From contig JAGRGP010000011.1 of assembly GCA_020445415.1 (NCBI GenBank), positions 1-64,000 of the forward strand: DNA of 64,000 nucleotides. The letters run 5' to 3'. The stretch comes from Gammaproteobacteria bacterium (lineage in GTDB: Bacteria; Pseudomonadota; Gammaproteobacteria; Chromatiales; Chromatiaceae). Below, one piece after another: positions 10,915 to 20,871 of the stretch; position 1 is the stretch's first letter; each line of letters starts with the position of its first letter. A model generated the notes under the pieces. The model saw only the letters and a program-made list of their open reading frames with translations. It had not been told where the DNA came from and made no database searches. The translations under genes and the position numbers were made by a program.

Positions 10915-11952
10915 TCAGCGGTCTATCTTCTCCGGATCCAGCGTCAGACGGGCGACATTTCCGCGCGTGTAGGGGGTGATATCAAACTCCCGGCCATCGA
11001 TAAAAACGCGAGCCACCGCCGCCTTGCCCAAGACTAGGCTGAACGGCGGACTGCCCTCCAATACTTGCCGGGTGCCGCCCTTGACTTCGCCCATCAGGTT
11101 GAAGCGGCCACTCGCATCACTGATCTTGACCCAGGACGCCCCATCGAACTGCACCACGACCCGTCCCGTATCGCCGCCTGCGGGAGGCAGCGGTTGCTCA
11201 AGCGGGGAAACAGGCGGACCCGGGCTCGGGGTTACCGTTTCTGATTCCAACCCATCGGTTGCCGGCACGGCAGGCGGCTCGGGGGAAGTCACCAGCGCGT
11301 CGTCGACCACTGATTCCCTCTTTGTGGAAATAGTTTCGGCCACCGCTTCTTCGTCCGCTTTTTCGGTCACAGCGTTCCCATCGAGGGACTGGGGTAACAG
11401 CAATGTGGCCGGGCCACCGTCGCCGATCTCAATCAACTTGTCGGTTGTCGAAAACGTTTGAACCTCGTCATCATCACCTGCCTGCTGACTCGTGTCCTCC
11501 ACTGGGCTGGACTTGCCCATCAGTGGAAACTGTATAGGCCACGGCAGATATCCCCGCCACCAGACCGCCACCAATACCAAAAGGCCAAGCACAATCAGCC
11601 AGGTGACAACCCGCATGATTATCCGGCTACCCCCAACTTCGTGACTGACCTGGGCAATCTTGAGGTCGGGCAACCGCCCCTTCTCCGGATTTAGCTTGTG
11701 ATAGGCATTTAGGATCGGCTCGGTGGGAACCCCCAGGAATCGGGCATAGTTTCTGAGATACCCCTGAATGAACACCGGTCCGGGAAGCTCGCCATAAGCG
11801 TCCGCCTCGAGCGCCTCGAGCTTCTGATCACTGAGGTGTAGCAACGTGGCAACCCGCGATAAATCAAGGTCCTGAGACTCCCGTAACGCCTTGAGACGCT
11901 GACCGGGTCCTTCGGCTACCTGTGCCTGCCCTTCGTTAACCGCTGCATTCAT
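10915..11952 (-). CDS. rodZ: Cytoskeleton protein RodZ
   Basis: Inner-membrane protein coupling MreB to the elongation machinery. An N-terminal Cro-type helix-turn-helix domain spans about residues 18-85 ([19 protein letters not shown]), then a basic linker, a transmembrane helix at about 111-131, a low-complexity Pro/Glu/Thr periplasmic linker, and a C-terminal DUF4115 beta domain ([18 protein letters not shown]). Its ATG overlaps the pilW stop by 4 nt, so translation is probably coupled. Confidence 0.93.
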   Translation of the reverse strand: MNAAVNEGQAQVAEGPGQRLKALRESQDLDLSRVATLLHLSDQKLEALEADAYGELPGPVFIQGYLRNYARFLGVPTEPILNAYHKLNPEKGRLPDLKIAQVSHEVGGSRIIMRVVTWLIVLGLLVLVAVWWRGYLPWPIQFPLMGKSSPVEDTSQQAGDDDEVQTFSTTDKLIEIGDGGPATLLLPQSLDGNAVTEKADEEAVAETISTKRESVVDDALVTSPEPPAVPATDGLESETVTPSPGPPVSPLEQPLPPAGGDTGRVVVQFDGASWVKISDASGRFNLMGEVKGGTRQVLEGSPPFSLVLGKAAVARVFIDGREFDITPYTRGNVARLTLDPEKIDR

Positions 11953-12758
11953 CGGATTAGGGTTTCTCTCGCAATCTGCGCTTCCCTGGAATCGGGATAG
12001 TTACTGTTCAACTGTAAAAGGTAATTGGAGGCCATGTCCCAGTCCCCGAGCTTACGTGCAACCTGAATGCCGACCCAGAGAGATTCCGCGGTGTGTCCAC
12101 TCACTCGGGAAAATCTCAGAACGTAATCCCTGGCGGATTGATACCTTTTCTGATCCAGATCGAGCTTAGCCATCTCCAGAAGTGCCACCGGAAAGCGGGG
12201 ATTGGTCTCCAACGCTTTTCTCAGGAAGCTTTCGGAACGATCCAGTTCCCCCATTTTCCCAATACAGATCCCGGCGTTGGTATATGCGAGTTCTGGCGTG
12301 CGGTACAGCGGATTAGCCAGTGCCGATTCAAATTCCGACACCGATTCAGCGTAGCGTTCCTGCTTACAAAGAAAAGTACCGTAAGCATTTCGAATATAGG
12401 AATTCTCGGGCTCCAAACCAATCGCGGTCCGGAAATGACGTTCCGCTAGCGGAAACTCGCCAATGCGATCGTAGATCAAACCGATGATATTGTGGGCCTC
12501 AGCGCTGTCGGGTTCGACCCGAAGCGCCTTTTTGGCTTGCTGAAGCGCAACATCCAATTGGCCCGACTGCAGATAGGCGATTGCCAGTTTGACATAGATG
12601 TCGCCAGATCTACTGGTCGTCTGGGGTGACTTAATCTCCCCTAAGGACCCGGTATGGTCGTCCCCATCCGGGCGCACCATACCCTCGGAACAACCCCCGA
12701 TTAACGCGCAAATTACCACCACTGGCGAGAGGCGGCCCAATCCAGTGATCTCCCTCAC
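11949..12758 (-). CDS. pilW: Type IV pilus biogenesis lipoprotein PilW (PilF)
   Basis: TPR lipoprotein that stabilises or localises the type IV pilus secretin. The N-terminus has a lipoprotein signal with lipobox ALIGGC. About six TPR units follow from residue 50 (for example [21 protein letters not shown]). Its location between rlmN and rodZ is the standard one in gammaproteobacteria. It overlaps both neighbours by 4 nt. No other pilus gene is in the window. Confidence 0.88.
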   Translation of the reverse strand: MREITGLGRLSPVVVICALIGGCSEGMVRPDGDDHTGSLGEIKSPQTTSRSGDIYVKLAIAYLQSGQLDVALQQAKKALRVEPDSAEAHNIIGLIYDRIGEFPLAERHFRTAIGLEPENSYIRNAYGTFLCKQERYAESVSEFESALANPLYRTPELAYTNAGICIGKMGELDRSESFLRKALETNPRFPVALLEMAKLDLDQKRYQSARDYVLRFSRVSGHTAESLWVGIQVARKLGDWDMASNYLLQLNSNYPDSREAQIARETLIR

Positions 12759-13855
12759 GGTGTGGTGACCCTCGCCGGGAAGGGTGAGTTGGCCGCTCGG
12801 CGACTGCGATCCCGGACCCGGCCGACCAACTGTCCGCAGGCCGCATCGATATCATCCCCCCGGGTCTTGCGCGTCAGGGTGACGATTCCGGCCCTGATGA
12901 GCCGCCGCCGAAACTCGTCGATCCGCTCCTGCGAAGAGCTACGATAACCACCCCCGGGAAAAGAGTTAAAGGGAATCAGATTCACCTTGGACGGTGTCCC
13001 CTCAAGTAATCGGATCAGTTGCTTGGCCTGGTGGTCGCTGTCGTTGACACCTTCGAGCATGACATACTCCCAAGTTACCTTGCGGCGGCGATCTTTCCCA
13101 AGATAGGCACGACACGCGGGGATTAGTTGTTCCAGGGGATACTTCTGGTTGATTGGCACCAACTGGTCACGCAAGGCATTGTCGGGAGCATGCAATGATA
13201 CCGCCAAACTAACGTCGCTGACTTCACCCAACCGCTGCAGCGCCGGGACCAAACCCGCAGTACTCACGGTTACCCGGTATTTGGAGAGCATGTATGCGAG
13301 ATCGTCCTGCATGATATCCGTGGCCGCGATAACCGCTTCCAGGTTGGCGAGGGGCTCTCCCATGCCCATCAGCACCACATTGGTCACCGGCTTGCCTAAC
13401 TGATGCACCGCAATCCAGAGTTGCCCCAAGATTTCTCCGCTGGTGAGGTTGCGGTTGAAGCCCTGGCGCGCCGTGGAGCAGAAACTACAGCTCAATGCAC
13501 AACCCACCTGAGAGGAAACGCACAAGGTGCCACGCCCGGACTCCGGGATAAATACCGTCTCGATCCTATTACCGCATTCCAGCTCCAACACCCATTTATG
13601 CGTGCCATCCAGCGACGGCTGTTCAAGCACGATCAACGGCAGTCTGATCTGCGCGACCTCGCTCAACCGGCCACGCAACTGCCGCGACAGATCCGTCATG
13701 GCGTCAAAATCGGTAACTCCATGCTTGTGGATCCATTTTAGCAAGATTCGCCCGTGAAACGGCTTTCCCCCGTGTTTCTGGACAAAGGCCTGGATGCCTT
13801 CACGGTCCAGATTCAGGAGATTAATCTTATCCTCGCAAAAACCGGCCAACGCCAT
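12755..13855 (-). CDS. rlmN: Dual-specificity rRNA/tRNA methyltransferase RlmN
   Basis: Radical SAM enzyme making 2-methyladenosine in 23S rRNA (A2503) and certain tRNAs (A37). The CX3CX2C cluster is Cys119, Cys123, Cys126 (CALSCSFC), with GEPLAN and a C-terminal cysteine in AACGQL that forms the mechanistic pair. The reading frame extends upstream to 14044, but only the ATG at 13855 gives the normal N-terminus ([13 protein letters not shown]) and avoids overlap with ndk. That start follows the ndk TGA by one base, so it is probably translated by coupling. Confidence 0.95.
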   Translation of the reverse strand: MALAGFCEDKINLLNLDREGIQAFVQKHGGKPFHGRILLKWIHKHGVTDFDAMTDLSRQLRGRLSEVAQIRLPLIVLEQPSLDGTHKWVLELECGNRIETVFIPESGRGTLCVSSQVGCALSCSFCSTARQGFNRNLTSGEILGQLWIAVHQLGKPVTNVVLMGMGEPLANLEAVIAATDIMQDDLAYMLSKYRVTVSTAGLVPALQRLGEVSDVSLAVSLHAPDNALRDQLVPINQKYPLEQLIPACRAYLGKDRRRKVTWEYVMLEGVNDSDHQAKQLIRLLEGTPSKVNLIPFNSFPGGGYRSSSQERIDEFRRRLIRAGIVTLTRKTRGDDIDAACGQLVGRVRDRSRRAANSPFPARVTTP

Positions 13856-13856
13856 C

Positions 13857-14285
13857 TCAACGGGTACGTTCGCAGACGCCTTCAGGGAAAAAGAACGCAA
13901 TCTCCACCGCCGCGGTTTCCGGGGCATCCGAACCATGCACGGCGTTCTCGTCAACCGTCTTGGCGAAATCCGCGCGAATCGTTCCCGGCGCCGCATCCTG
14001 TGGGTTGGTGGCTCCCATAACCTCCCGGTTTTTGGCAATGGCATTCTCGCCTTCCAGTACCTGCACCATGACCGGCCCGGAGGTCATGAAATCCAGCAGG
14101 TCGTTGTAGAAGGGCCGCTCCTTGTGCACGGCGTAGAATTCACCCGCCTGTTCCCGGGTAAGGTGCAACATCTTGGAAGCCACTATCCTGAGGCCAGCAT
14201 CTTCAAAGCGGGAGTAGATCTTTCCGATGACATTCTTAGCGACTGCATCAGGTTTAACTATGGAAAAAGTACGTTCGATTGCCAT
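13857..14285 (-). CDS. ndk: Nucleoside diphosphate kinase
   Basis: Transfers gamma-phosphate between NTPs and NDPs. The 142-residue protein has the N-terminal [16 protein letters not shown] segment and the active-site histidine in [12 protein letters not shown]. The frame is open further upstream, but the ATG at 14285, with a GGAGC ribosome site, gives the canonical MAIERTFS start. It heads the ndk-rlmN-pilW-rodZ run. Confidence 0.97.
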   Translation of the reverse strand: MAIERTFSIVKPDAVAKNVIGKIYSRFEDAGLRIVASKMLHLTREQAGEFYAVHKERPFYNDLLDFMTSGPVMVQVLEGENAIAKNREVMGATNPQDAAPGTIRADFAKTVDENAVHGSDAPETAAVEIAFFFPEGVCERTR

Positions 14286-14595
14286 CAAAAGCTCCAATAA
14301 TTCAAACAATAACAAGCCTTGCGCATCAGTTGCCGCGCATTGCGCGGTGTTACCGGAAACGTGCCGGGAGCACGCATCGGGTGGGAGCACCCCAGAGAGG
14401 GTCTACCATGGCCGGAAGAATGCGCTTGCCCTCAACAGTTAACTTATAAATCAAAGGCTTACAGAGACACGACAGGATGCTGCACTGACTCTCCCTAGCC
14501 GCTATCAAGCCCCGGCTAAAAGTACTTACAAAACCGGGGCTTAGTTTACCTTGAGGAGACTGACTCAAGCAATACACGTCGACTAGCGTTAGCGA
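14286..14595. other. Intergenic region between relA and ndk with two hairpins
   Basis: No convincing gene. AAGCCCCGG (14507-14515) and CCGGGGCTT (14534-14542) form a perfect 9-bp stem with an 18-nt loop. It has no clean T-run on the minus strand, so termination of relA is possible but unproven. CCGCGC/GCGCGG (14333-14347) forms a second, tight 6-bp stem with a 3-nt loop in the ndk leader. No clear sigma-70 promoter for ndk was recognised. Confidence 0.4.
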
Positions 14596-16803
14596 TTAAA
14601 CCTGGCGCCTAGCCTCACTGACTCCGGGGAGCTGGCTTATTTTGTCGAGGATACGGCTTAACTGCCGCATATTGGATATTTCTATCGTAAAGCGCATATT
14701 CGCTAGCTCGGTTTTGCGGTTTGACTGGGTACTGACACCCGTTACGTCGACATCCTCGTTGGTGAAAATCGATGAGATGTCCCGCAACAGCCCCTTACGG
14801 TCAGCGGCAACGACCCGGATATCAACAGGATAACTGGTCTCGGGTGGTTGTTCCGCCCAAGCCACTTCGACCATCCGTTCCCTTTCCCCGTCTTCAAGAT
14901 TACGGATCATCGCGCAATCGGCACGATGCACGGTTACTCCCCTGCCCCGTGTGATGAAGCCAACAATATCGTCTTGAGGCACTGGCTTGCAGCAGCGCGC
15001 CATGTGCGTCATCAAGTCGTTGACTCCCTCCACCACTACCGATCCACCCGCCCGTGATAGCGGCTTGACCACTCGCTTCGGCTTCGGCAGCAGGTCTGTG
15101 GGGACGCGGCGCCGCTCACCGCCGAGTCCAGCCACCTGCACCGGTGATACTTCACCGCGACCGATCGCGGCTAGCAAATCGTCGGGCTTCTGCAGATTGA
15201 AACGCCGCGCGGCCGTATCCAGGTCGGGCCGGCCGACCCCCAGCCGGACCACTTCGCGTTCCAGACTGGCGCGACCGAGTTCCAGATGCTGGCCATAATC
15301 CTGCTGTTTGAACCATTGGCGGATTCGGTTTCGCGCCTTACTGGTCTTGATATAACCTAAATGAGCACTTAACCAATCCCGGCTCGGTCCCCCTTCCTTA
15401 ACCGTGAGAATTTCGACTACCTTTCCACTTTCCAGGGTGTGGGTCAGGGGCACTATGCGACCATCCACCTTGGCACCCCGGCAACGGTGACCTACATCAG
15501 TATGCACGGCGTAGGCAAAGTCGACCGGCGTGGAGCCCTGGGTGAGTTCGATTACACGACCTTGAGGCGTCAAGGCATAGATGTGCTGCGATTCCAGCTC
15601 ACTCCTCAAGGTCTCAACGAAATCCTCGGAAACACTATTGTCATCCTTCAGGTCGAGCCAGCTGCGCATCAACGTCACCCGTTTCTCAAACTCCGGGTCC
15701 TGCTTTCCTGCCTCTTTATATCGCCAGTGCGCGGCCACTCCGAGTTCCGCGTGTTGATGCATCTCGTGGGTGCGAATCTGAATCTCCACGGGCCAATCAT
15801 CCGGACCAATCACCGCCGTGTGGATGGAGCGGTAGAGGTTGGCCTTCGGTGTGGCGATATAGTCATCAAACTCCCCAGGAATATGACGCCATATGCCGTG
15901 CACCACTCCCAGTACGGAGTAACAGTCCGCGACGCTATCGACCAGTACCCGGAGGGCTCTAAGGTCGAATATTTGCTCGATGGGCACGGACTTCCGCTTC
16001 ATCTTTTTCCAGATACTGTAGATATGCTTTGGCCGGCCGCTAACCTTGGCCTCGATCCCCAGCCGGGAGAACTCTTCTTGTAACCGGTCGATAACCAACC
16101 GGATAAAGTTTTCCCGTTCACTGCGTCGGGAACTCAGTCTCGAGGCAATTTCCCGATACTCCTCCGGGTGCAAATAGCGCAGGCAAAGATCCTCCAGTTC
16201 CCACTTTATCTGCCAGATACCCAGACGATTGGCGAGAGGCGCATAGATCTCCTCGGTTTCCTGAGCGATGGGAATCTGCACCACCGCCGGCTGGTGTTTG
16301 AGTGTGCGCATCTGATGCAGCCGCTCGGCCAAGAGGATGAATACCACCCGCAGATCATCAGCGATACTCAGCAACATGCGCCGAAGATACTCGGCATGAC
16401 GAGTCTCGTTCTCTTGCCGCCCGCCGGCGCTTATCCGGGGTAATGAGCCGATGCGCCGCATGTCACTGACCATCCGGGAAACATCTTCGTCAACCAGAGT
16501 ATCAAAGGCTTCCGGCTCGACCGCCTCATCGGCCGTGAGGCTATGCAATATCGCTGCAACCAACGTATCGATATCGAGGCCCAGCCGGAACAGGATGTCG
16601 GCAATGGCGATGCCCCGTTTCAGCGGCGCTTCCTCTCCCTCCGGAACCTCATGGAGCCGCAGTGACAATGCCAGATGGCAGACATCCCGCAACGCTTGCA
16701 GTCCGGGCTCACCACGTTCGCCGGCAACCGCGGCCATCCAAGCATCGACCCCCTGTTGATCCAGAGAATCACCTGCCGAAAAGTGTGAAGTGACGCTGAC
16801 CAT
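14596..16803 (-). CDS. relA: (p)ppGpp synthetase I RelA
   Basis: Ribosome-associated alarmone synthetase of the stringent response. At 735 residues it has a degenerate HD region (ILHSLTADE instead of the HD hydrolase motif), a synthetase domain with FDLRALRVLV and EFDDYIATPKANLYRSIHT, a TGS domain (GRVIELTQGSTPVDFAYAVH), and a C-terminal ACT domain. The EFDD motif is the ExDD signature of synthesis-only RelA, as opposed to RxKD of bifunctional SpoT. The intact synthetase plus the lost hydrolase motif make RelA rather than SpoT the confident call. It is preceded by a 360-nt non-coding stretch. Confidence 0.96.
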   Translation of the reverse strand: MVSVTSHFSAGDSLDQQGVDAWMAAVAGERGEPGLQALRDVCHLALSLRLHEVPEGEEAPLKRGIAIADILFRLGLDIDTLVAAILHSLTADEAVEPEAFDTLVDEDVSRMVSDMRRIGSLPRISAGGRQENETRHAEYLRRMLLSIADDLRVVFILLAERLHQMRTLKHQPAVVQIPIAQETEEIYAPLANRLGIWQIKWELEDLCLRYLHPEEYREIASRLSSRRSERENFIRLVIDRLQEEFSRLGIEAKVSGRPKHIYSIWKKMKRKSVPIEQIFDLRALRVLVDSVADCYSVLGVVHGIWRHIPGEFDDYIATPKANLYRSIHTAVIGPDDWPVEIQIRTHEMHQHAELGVAAHWRYKEAGKQDPEFEKRVTLMRSWLDLKDDNSVSEDFVETLRSELESQHIYALTPQGRVIELTQGSTPVDFAYAVHTDVGHRCRGAKVDGRIVPLTHTLESGKVVEILTVKEGGPSRDWLSAHLGYIKTSKARNRIRQWFKQQDYGQHLELGRASLEREVVRLGVGRPDLDTAARRFNLQKPDDLLAAIGRGEVSPVQVAGLGGERRRVPTDLLPKPKRVVKPLSRAGGSVVVEGVNDLMTHMARCCKPVPQDDIVGFITRGRGVTVHRADCAMIRNLEDGERERMVEVAWAEQPPETSYPVDIRVVAADRKGLLRDISSIFTNEDVDVTGVSTQSNRKTELANMRFTIEISNMRQLSRILDKISQLPGVSEARRQV

Positions 16804-17162
16804 GATTGATCGATAGTATGAAGTCCCGTTTCCCGGAATTACCGCGATGGGGATGGTCCTGGCCGAGCCTTACACCAAGCCACGCTGGCAAAGGGGCGAT
16901 GAGAAGCTACCGGTCGCGGACTGCAATTAGCCCAATTCAAGCGAATCCTTAGTGGGCACAAGTCCCCACGCGTACCGCTTCGGGTCCCACGGACTCCGGC
17001 GATCATCGATACCTAGCGGACCTGCCTGGGTCTCAGGGGAACAGCCCGCCGGGAGACCCAGTGAAACGACCCCAATGCGCGCGCATACTAGCACTTTTTT
17101 CAGGCATCCCCAAAGGCTGCCCGGTGCCCCCACGGGAGGGCCGGAGGACCAATCACCGGAAA
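16804..17162. other. Structured non-coding stretch between the DUF1015 gene and relA
   Basis: No convincing coding frame; a 79-residue frame on the minus strand has no recognisable features. CTGGGTCTC (17026-17034) and GAGACCCAG (17053-17061) are a perfect 9-bp inverted repeat whose loop can itself pair (GGG with CCC). ATGCGCGCGCAT at 17075-17086 is a perfect 12-bp palindrome, followed on the plus strand by a T6 run (17095-17100). Both the relA promoter and the end of the DUF1015 transcript must lie here. It could also hold a small RNA. Confidence 0.35.
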
Positions 17163-18407
17163 TCAAAGGAGGTGACTGACTAGGCCATCGGCCAGCTTTG
17201 GTTCGAACCAGGTGGATTTTGGCGGCATCATGCTTCCGGCGTCGGCCACCGCCATAAGCGCCTCCATACCGGTGGGGAACAGCGAAAACGCCACTGCCAT
17301 CTCGCCGCTCTCGACCCGTTGCTCCAGCGCCCGCAGCCCCCGTATTCCTCCCACGAAGTCAATCCTCTCGTCGCTGCGCTGATCCCCGATTCCGAGGACC
17401 GGCTCGAGCAGTTCCCGGGTGAGAATACTGACGTCCAGACGGCCTACCGGATCACACTGGCGGAGACGTTCCAAGTCGAATTGCAATCGGTACCACTGAC
17501 CCGACAGGTACATACCGAATTCGCCAGGAGCGGCCGGCTTGAATGGCTCGCTACTGATGCTCACGCTAAACCGCCTGACCACCTCATCGAGAAAACCCTC
17601 ACTTCCCAACCCGTTGAGGTCACGCACCACTCTGTTGTAATCCAAGATCCGCACCTGGTCATGGGGAAACAATACGGCCAGAAAATAGTTGTGCGGAGAC
17701 TCCGCCGGCCCCGCCGCAGGATGGCTGGTCTCGTTTCGACTTGCCGCCACCCGCGAGGCAGCGGCGGAACGATGGTGGCCATCTGCCACATAGAGTGCCG
17801 GCATGCCGTCAAAACTGCCCGTCAATCGCCCGATCAACGGCTCGTCGTCAATCACCCACAGTTGGTGCCGTACACCATCCCCCCCCAAGACATCGACCGC
17901 GGAGGGGCCATTGGCGACATCCGCCAGCACCCGATCCACATCCCCATCGCTTTTATATACAAGAAACACCGGCCCGGTCTGGGCGTTTAGCGCCTCGATC
18001 TGCCGCACCCGATCATCTTCCTTCTTAGGTCGGGTGTGCTCGTGTTTCTTGATCCGGCCTTGATCGTAGGCAGCCACGGAAGCGATCGCCACTATACCCG
18101 TCTGGATATGCCCGTCCATGGTGAGGCGATAGACATAGAAACAGGGTGATGGATCCTGAATCAACACCCCTTGCCGCCGCATCTCGGCGAGATTCTCGGC
18201 GGCCTTTTGGTACACCTCCGGGGCATAAGGATGGACCGATTCAGGCAGACTGGCCTCTGGCCGGGAAATGTGCAAAAAACTCCAAGGCCTCCCGGCGATC
18301 ATCTCACGGGCTTCCGCACGGCTCATGACATCGTACGGAGGAGCAATCACGTCCCTTGCACGGGCCGCCATGGGTCTCAGTCCCGCAAAAGGCAATATCA
18401 ATGGCAT
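17163..18407 (-). CDS. DUF1015 family protein
   Basis: A 414-residue soluble protein of the DUF1015 family, whose function is not established. Family features seen are the N-terminal LPFAGLRP and VIAPPYDVMS, the central KKHEHTRPKKEDDR block, and ADGHHRSAA, which recalls ParB-like nuclease cores. The last two motifs are rich in His, Asp and Lys and may form a nucleotide or phosphate site. It is divergent from the SUMF1-domain gene. Confidence 0.85.
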   Translation of the reverse strand: MPLILPFAGLRPMAARARDVIAPPYDVMSRAEAREMIAGRPWSFLHISRPEASLPESVHPYAPEVYQKAAENLAEMRRQGVLIQDPSPCFYVYRLTMDGHIQTGIVAIASVAAYDQGRIKKHEHTRPKKEDDRVRQIEALNAQTGPVFLVYKSDGDVDRVLADVANGPSAVDVLGGDGVRHQLWVIDDEPLIGRLTGSFDGMPALYVADGHHRSAAASRVAASRNETSHPAAGPAESPHNYFLAVLFPHDQVRILDYNRVVRDLNGLGSEGFLDEVVRRFSVSISSEPFKPAAPGEFGMYLSGQWYRLQFDLERLRQCDPVGRLDVSILTRELLEPVLGIGDQRSDERIDFVGGIRGLRALEQRVESGEMAVAFSLFPTGMEALMAVADAGSMMPPKSTWFEPKLADGLVSHLL

Positions 18408-18569
18408 TGTTAGCTCCCAGCGATCCGTTCCAGCGGATCATAATCGTCAACAGCAAAATTCATCCCAATCGGCCACGACACGTCCAAATTTGACCGATAT
18501 CAAGCCCCGACGCGTGATTTCTGGTTTACTAGTCTCACCCAACCCGGGCAGGAAACGATACCACATGCA

Positions 18570-20018
18570 ATGACAACCTCCAGAGGTCTGATTGGATTTT
18601 TTGCCTTATGCCTTGTCTCTGCAACTAGCGCCCAGGAGAATCAAGACTTTGATGTGGTCACCATGAATAATGGCGACATCTTTAACGGTAATCTGGTGCT
18701 GGAGCAGTTCGATATCGATACCGGATACGGAACGGTCGCTGTTTCTGCGGATTATGTGACCGATGTCGAGATCGATGCAGACCGACTGGGGGTTCGAATC
18801 CACACCCGGTTTGGGGACCGATTTCATGGCCGAGCCAAACACCCTGCGCTACGAATCATCCGGCCGCTGGAACCTACCCTGCCATTGGCGATCGCCGATA
18901 TCTCGACAATCCGGATTGCCCCACGGCCGCTGCGGATAAAAGGGCTCAACGCCGCCGACACCCTGGAGACCGTCAGCGGCGATCTGTTTGCCGCTCGGCT
19001 CATCAGCCGGGAACTGCTCTTGAAAACCCGTTCGGGATTACAACTGATCAACCTCGACAATGTGCATATCGTGGAGATTGAGTTGTCCCAGGAAGAACCT
19101 CTCGCACAAGTTACCTTTAACGGTGGCGACATTCAGCAGGGGCAGCTGTTGACCGAGACAGTCCGGGTTCATAGCCGCTATGGCGATACGCTCGATATTC
19201 CGGTGGAAAAGATTACCCGCATGGGTATCAGGGTAAATTACCGGGACAACGATAGCCCCCGGTTCAACTATCGTAAACAGGTACCTCAGGCTGCCTGGTT
19301 TCAAGACCGGCTGCGTGACGGAAATATGGGACCTGAGATGGTAGCCCTGCGGGGTGGTGCGTACACAAGGGGCGATAGCCGGGGAGATGACGACGAGTCG
19401 CCACCCCATACCATCAATCTCTCACCGTTCGCGATCGCAATCTATGAAATCACCTTCGAAGACTACGACCGGTTTGCCGCCAGTACCCACCGGGAACATC
19501 CGAATGACGAAGACTGGGGTAGAGGACGGCGTCCGGTCATCAATGTCTCCTGGGACGACGCCCGCGCATATGTCGACTGGCTGAGCCAGCAGACAGGCGA
19601 AACCTACCGCTTACCTACAGATGCGGAGTGGGAGTACGCTGCGCGAGCACGAAGCCAGAGCCGATTCTGGTGGGGCAGCGAGACAGGTATCGCGAGGGCG
19701 AACTGTGCAGGCTGTCAGAGTCTATGGGACGGTGAGAAAAGTAGCCCAGTGGGGCGCTTTCTCCCCAACAGTTTCGGCCTGCACGATACTGCGGGGAATG
19801 TCTTTGAGTGGGTGGAAGATTGCTGGGACAACCGTTTTTCGGAAGCCCCCCGGAACGGTGGCGCCCTGGTAAAGCCAGGCTGCGGGGTGCGGGTTATCCG
19901 GGGTGGGGCCTGGAGCTTTCCCCCTACGGAGTCCCGCTCCGCGAATCGGTGGCGTAATTTCCAGTCCAGGCGAAGTGACGACACCGGTTTCCGAGTGGTT
20001 AGAGAACTGCCAAAATAA
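18570..20018 (+). CDS. Secreted SUMF1 (formylglycine-generating enzyme-like) domain protein
   Basis: The 482-residue protein begins with a signal peptide (MTTSRGLIGFFALCLVSATSA) and is predicted periplasmic or exported. Residues about 25-220 contain beta-rich modules of similar form (TMNNGDIFNGNLV..., TVSGDLFAARLI..., TFNGGDIQQGQLL...), which I do not recognise as a named family. Residues about 240-480 form a C-type-lectin-like SUMF1/FGE-sulfatase domain (VALRGGAYTRGD, YRLPTDAEWEYAAR, VIRGGAW, TGFRVVRE). The catalytic cysteines of true formylglycine-generating enzymes are not apparent at the C-terminus, where the usual GFR-C-A reads GFRVV. A binding or structural role is therefore more likely than sulfatase activation. 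There is no sulfatase gene nearby. Confidence 0.8.
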   Translation: MTTSRGLIGFFALCLVSATSAQENQDFDVVTMNNGDIFNGNLVLEQFDIDTGYGTVAVSADYVTDVEIDADRLGVRIHTRFGDRFHGRAKHPALRIIRPLEPTLPLAIADISTIRIAPRPLRIKGLNAADTLETVSGDLFAARLISRELLLKTRSGLQLINLDNVHIVEIELSQEEPLAQVTFNGGDIQQGQLLTETVRVHSRYGDTLDIPVEKITRMGIRVNYRDNDSPRFNYRKQVPQAAWFQDRLRDGNMGPEMVALRGGAYTRGDSRGDDDESPPHTINLSPFAIAIYEITFEDYDRFAASTHREHPNDEDWGRGRRPVINVSWDDARAYVDWLSQQTGETYRLPTDAEWEYAARARSQSRFWWGSETGIARANCAGCQSLWDGEKSSPVGRFLPNSFGLHDTAGNVFEWVEDCWDNRFSEAPRNGGALVKPGCGVRVIRGGAWSFPPTESRSANRWRNFQSRRSDDTGFRVVRELPK

Positions 20019-20080
20019 GCCAGCCCCCACCTCCGGCCGTCCTACCTTTGGGTAGCGCGAGTCATAGGACTGTATCCGAA

Positions 20081-20842
20081 ATGAGCGAAATCACCTTGGC
20101 CACCGACTTGATGTTGCTGCTGTTCGTTACGGGCATGGTGGCAGGGACTTTGGACGCCATGGCCGGCGGCGGCGGACTCATCACCTTGCCGGTACTACTC
20201 TTCGCCGGCCTCCCGCCCACCGAAGCCTTGGCAACCAATAAGCTACAGGGCAGTTTCGGAACCTTCTCCGCCAGCTTATATTTTCTGCGCCATCGGGCGG
20301 TCAGGCTGTCGGATATTCCGTTCCTGATCATCTGCACGTTTATCGGTTCAATGTCCGGAACACTGCTGGTTCAGCACCTGAACACCGATTTACTAAACCG
20401 CATGGTCCCGGTGTTGTTGATCCTGACAGCCCTCTACTTCTGGTTTGGCCCCGGTATTTCTCCGCTGGACCGGGAACAACGAATCTCTAGAGCCGCCTTT
20501 GCGTTACTGATCGGGTTCACGGTCGGTTTCTACGACGGATTTTTTGGGCCGGGCGCGGGTACATTCTTTACGCTGGGATTCGTCGCCCTACAAGGGTTTA
20601 ACATCATCAAAGCAACCGCGCATACCAAGATTTTGAACTTTACCAGCAATATCGCCTCGCTGATCTTTTTTGCGGCGGGAGGGTATGTGGCGTGGAGCCT
20701 TGGGCTGATTATGGCGGCGGGGCAGCTGATTGGCGGACGCCTTGGAGCCAAGCTGGTAATCCGTAGCGGAACCCGCTTGCTACGCCCGTTGATTGTGATC
20801 GTCAGTCTGGTGATTAGCGTGAAACTACTTATTGGGTACTGA
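20081..20842 (+). CDS. TSUP family (TauE/SafE, YfcA-like) permease
   Basis: A 253-residue inner-membrane protein with about eight hydrophobic helices in two repeats. The first repeat has GTLDAMAGGGGLITLPVLL and the second GFYDGFFGPGAGTFFTLGF; these Gly-rich helix turns with NKLQG are diagnostic of the TauE/SafE (DUF81) superfamily and closest to YfcA. Members are proposed exporters or importers of sulfite, sulfonates or related anions; the substrate here is unknown. I chose the ATG at 20081 over an upstream in-frame TTG at 20048. It follows the SUMF1 gene on the same strand with a 62-nt gap. Confidence 0.85.
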   Translation: MSEITLATDLMLLLFVTGMVAGTLDAMAGGGGLITLPVLLFAGLPPTEALATNKLQGSFGTFSASLYFLRHRAVRLSDIPFLIICTFIGSMSGTLLVQHLNTDLLNRMVPVLLILTALYFWFGPGISPLDREQRISRAAFALLIGFTVGFYDGFFGPGAGTFFTLGFVALQGFNIIKATAHTKILNFTSNIASLIFFAAGGYVAWSLGLIMAAGQLIGGRLGAKLVIRSGTRLLRPLIVIVSLVISVKLLIGY

Positions 20843-20871
20843 GGCCGGTTTTCAATCCCCGCCTGGTTGAT

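Noticed and set aside
17020-17090. 6S RNA gene
   Set aside because: Only a short run resembles the 6S core; the long closing stem typical of 6S could not be traced and the usual zapA neighbour is absent. Kept only as a structured region.
16927-17166. 79-residue minus-strand frame after the DUF1015 gene
   Set aside because: Low-complexity Gly/Pro/Trp composition, no ribosome site, and it covers the strong hairpin and palindrome of the non-coding stretch.
18570-20018. True formylglycine-generating enzyme (sulfatase activator)
   Set aside because: The C-terminal catalytic cysteines are not seen and no sulfatase or anaerobic sulfatase gene is near.
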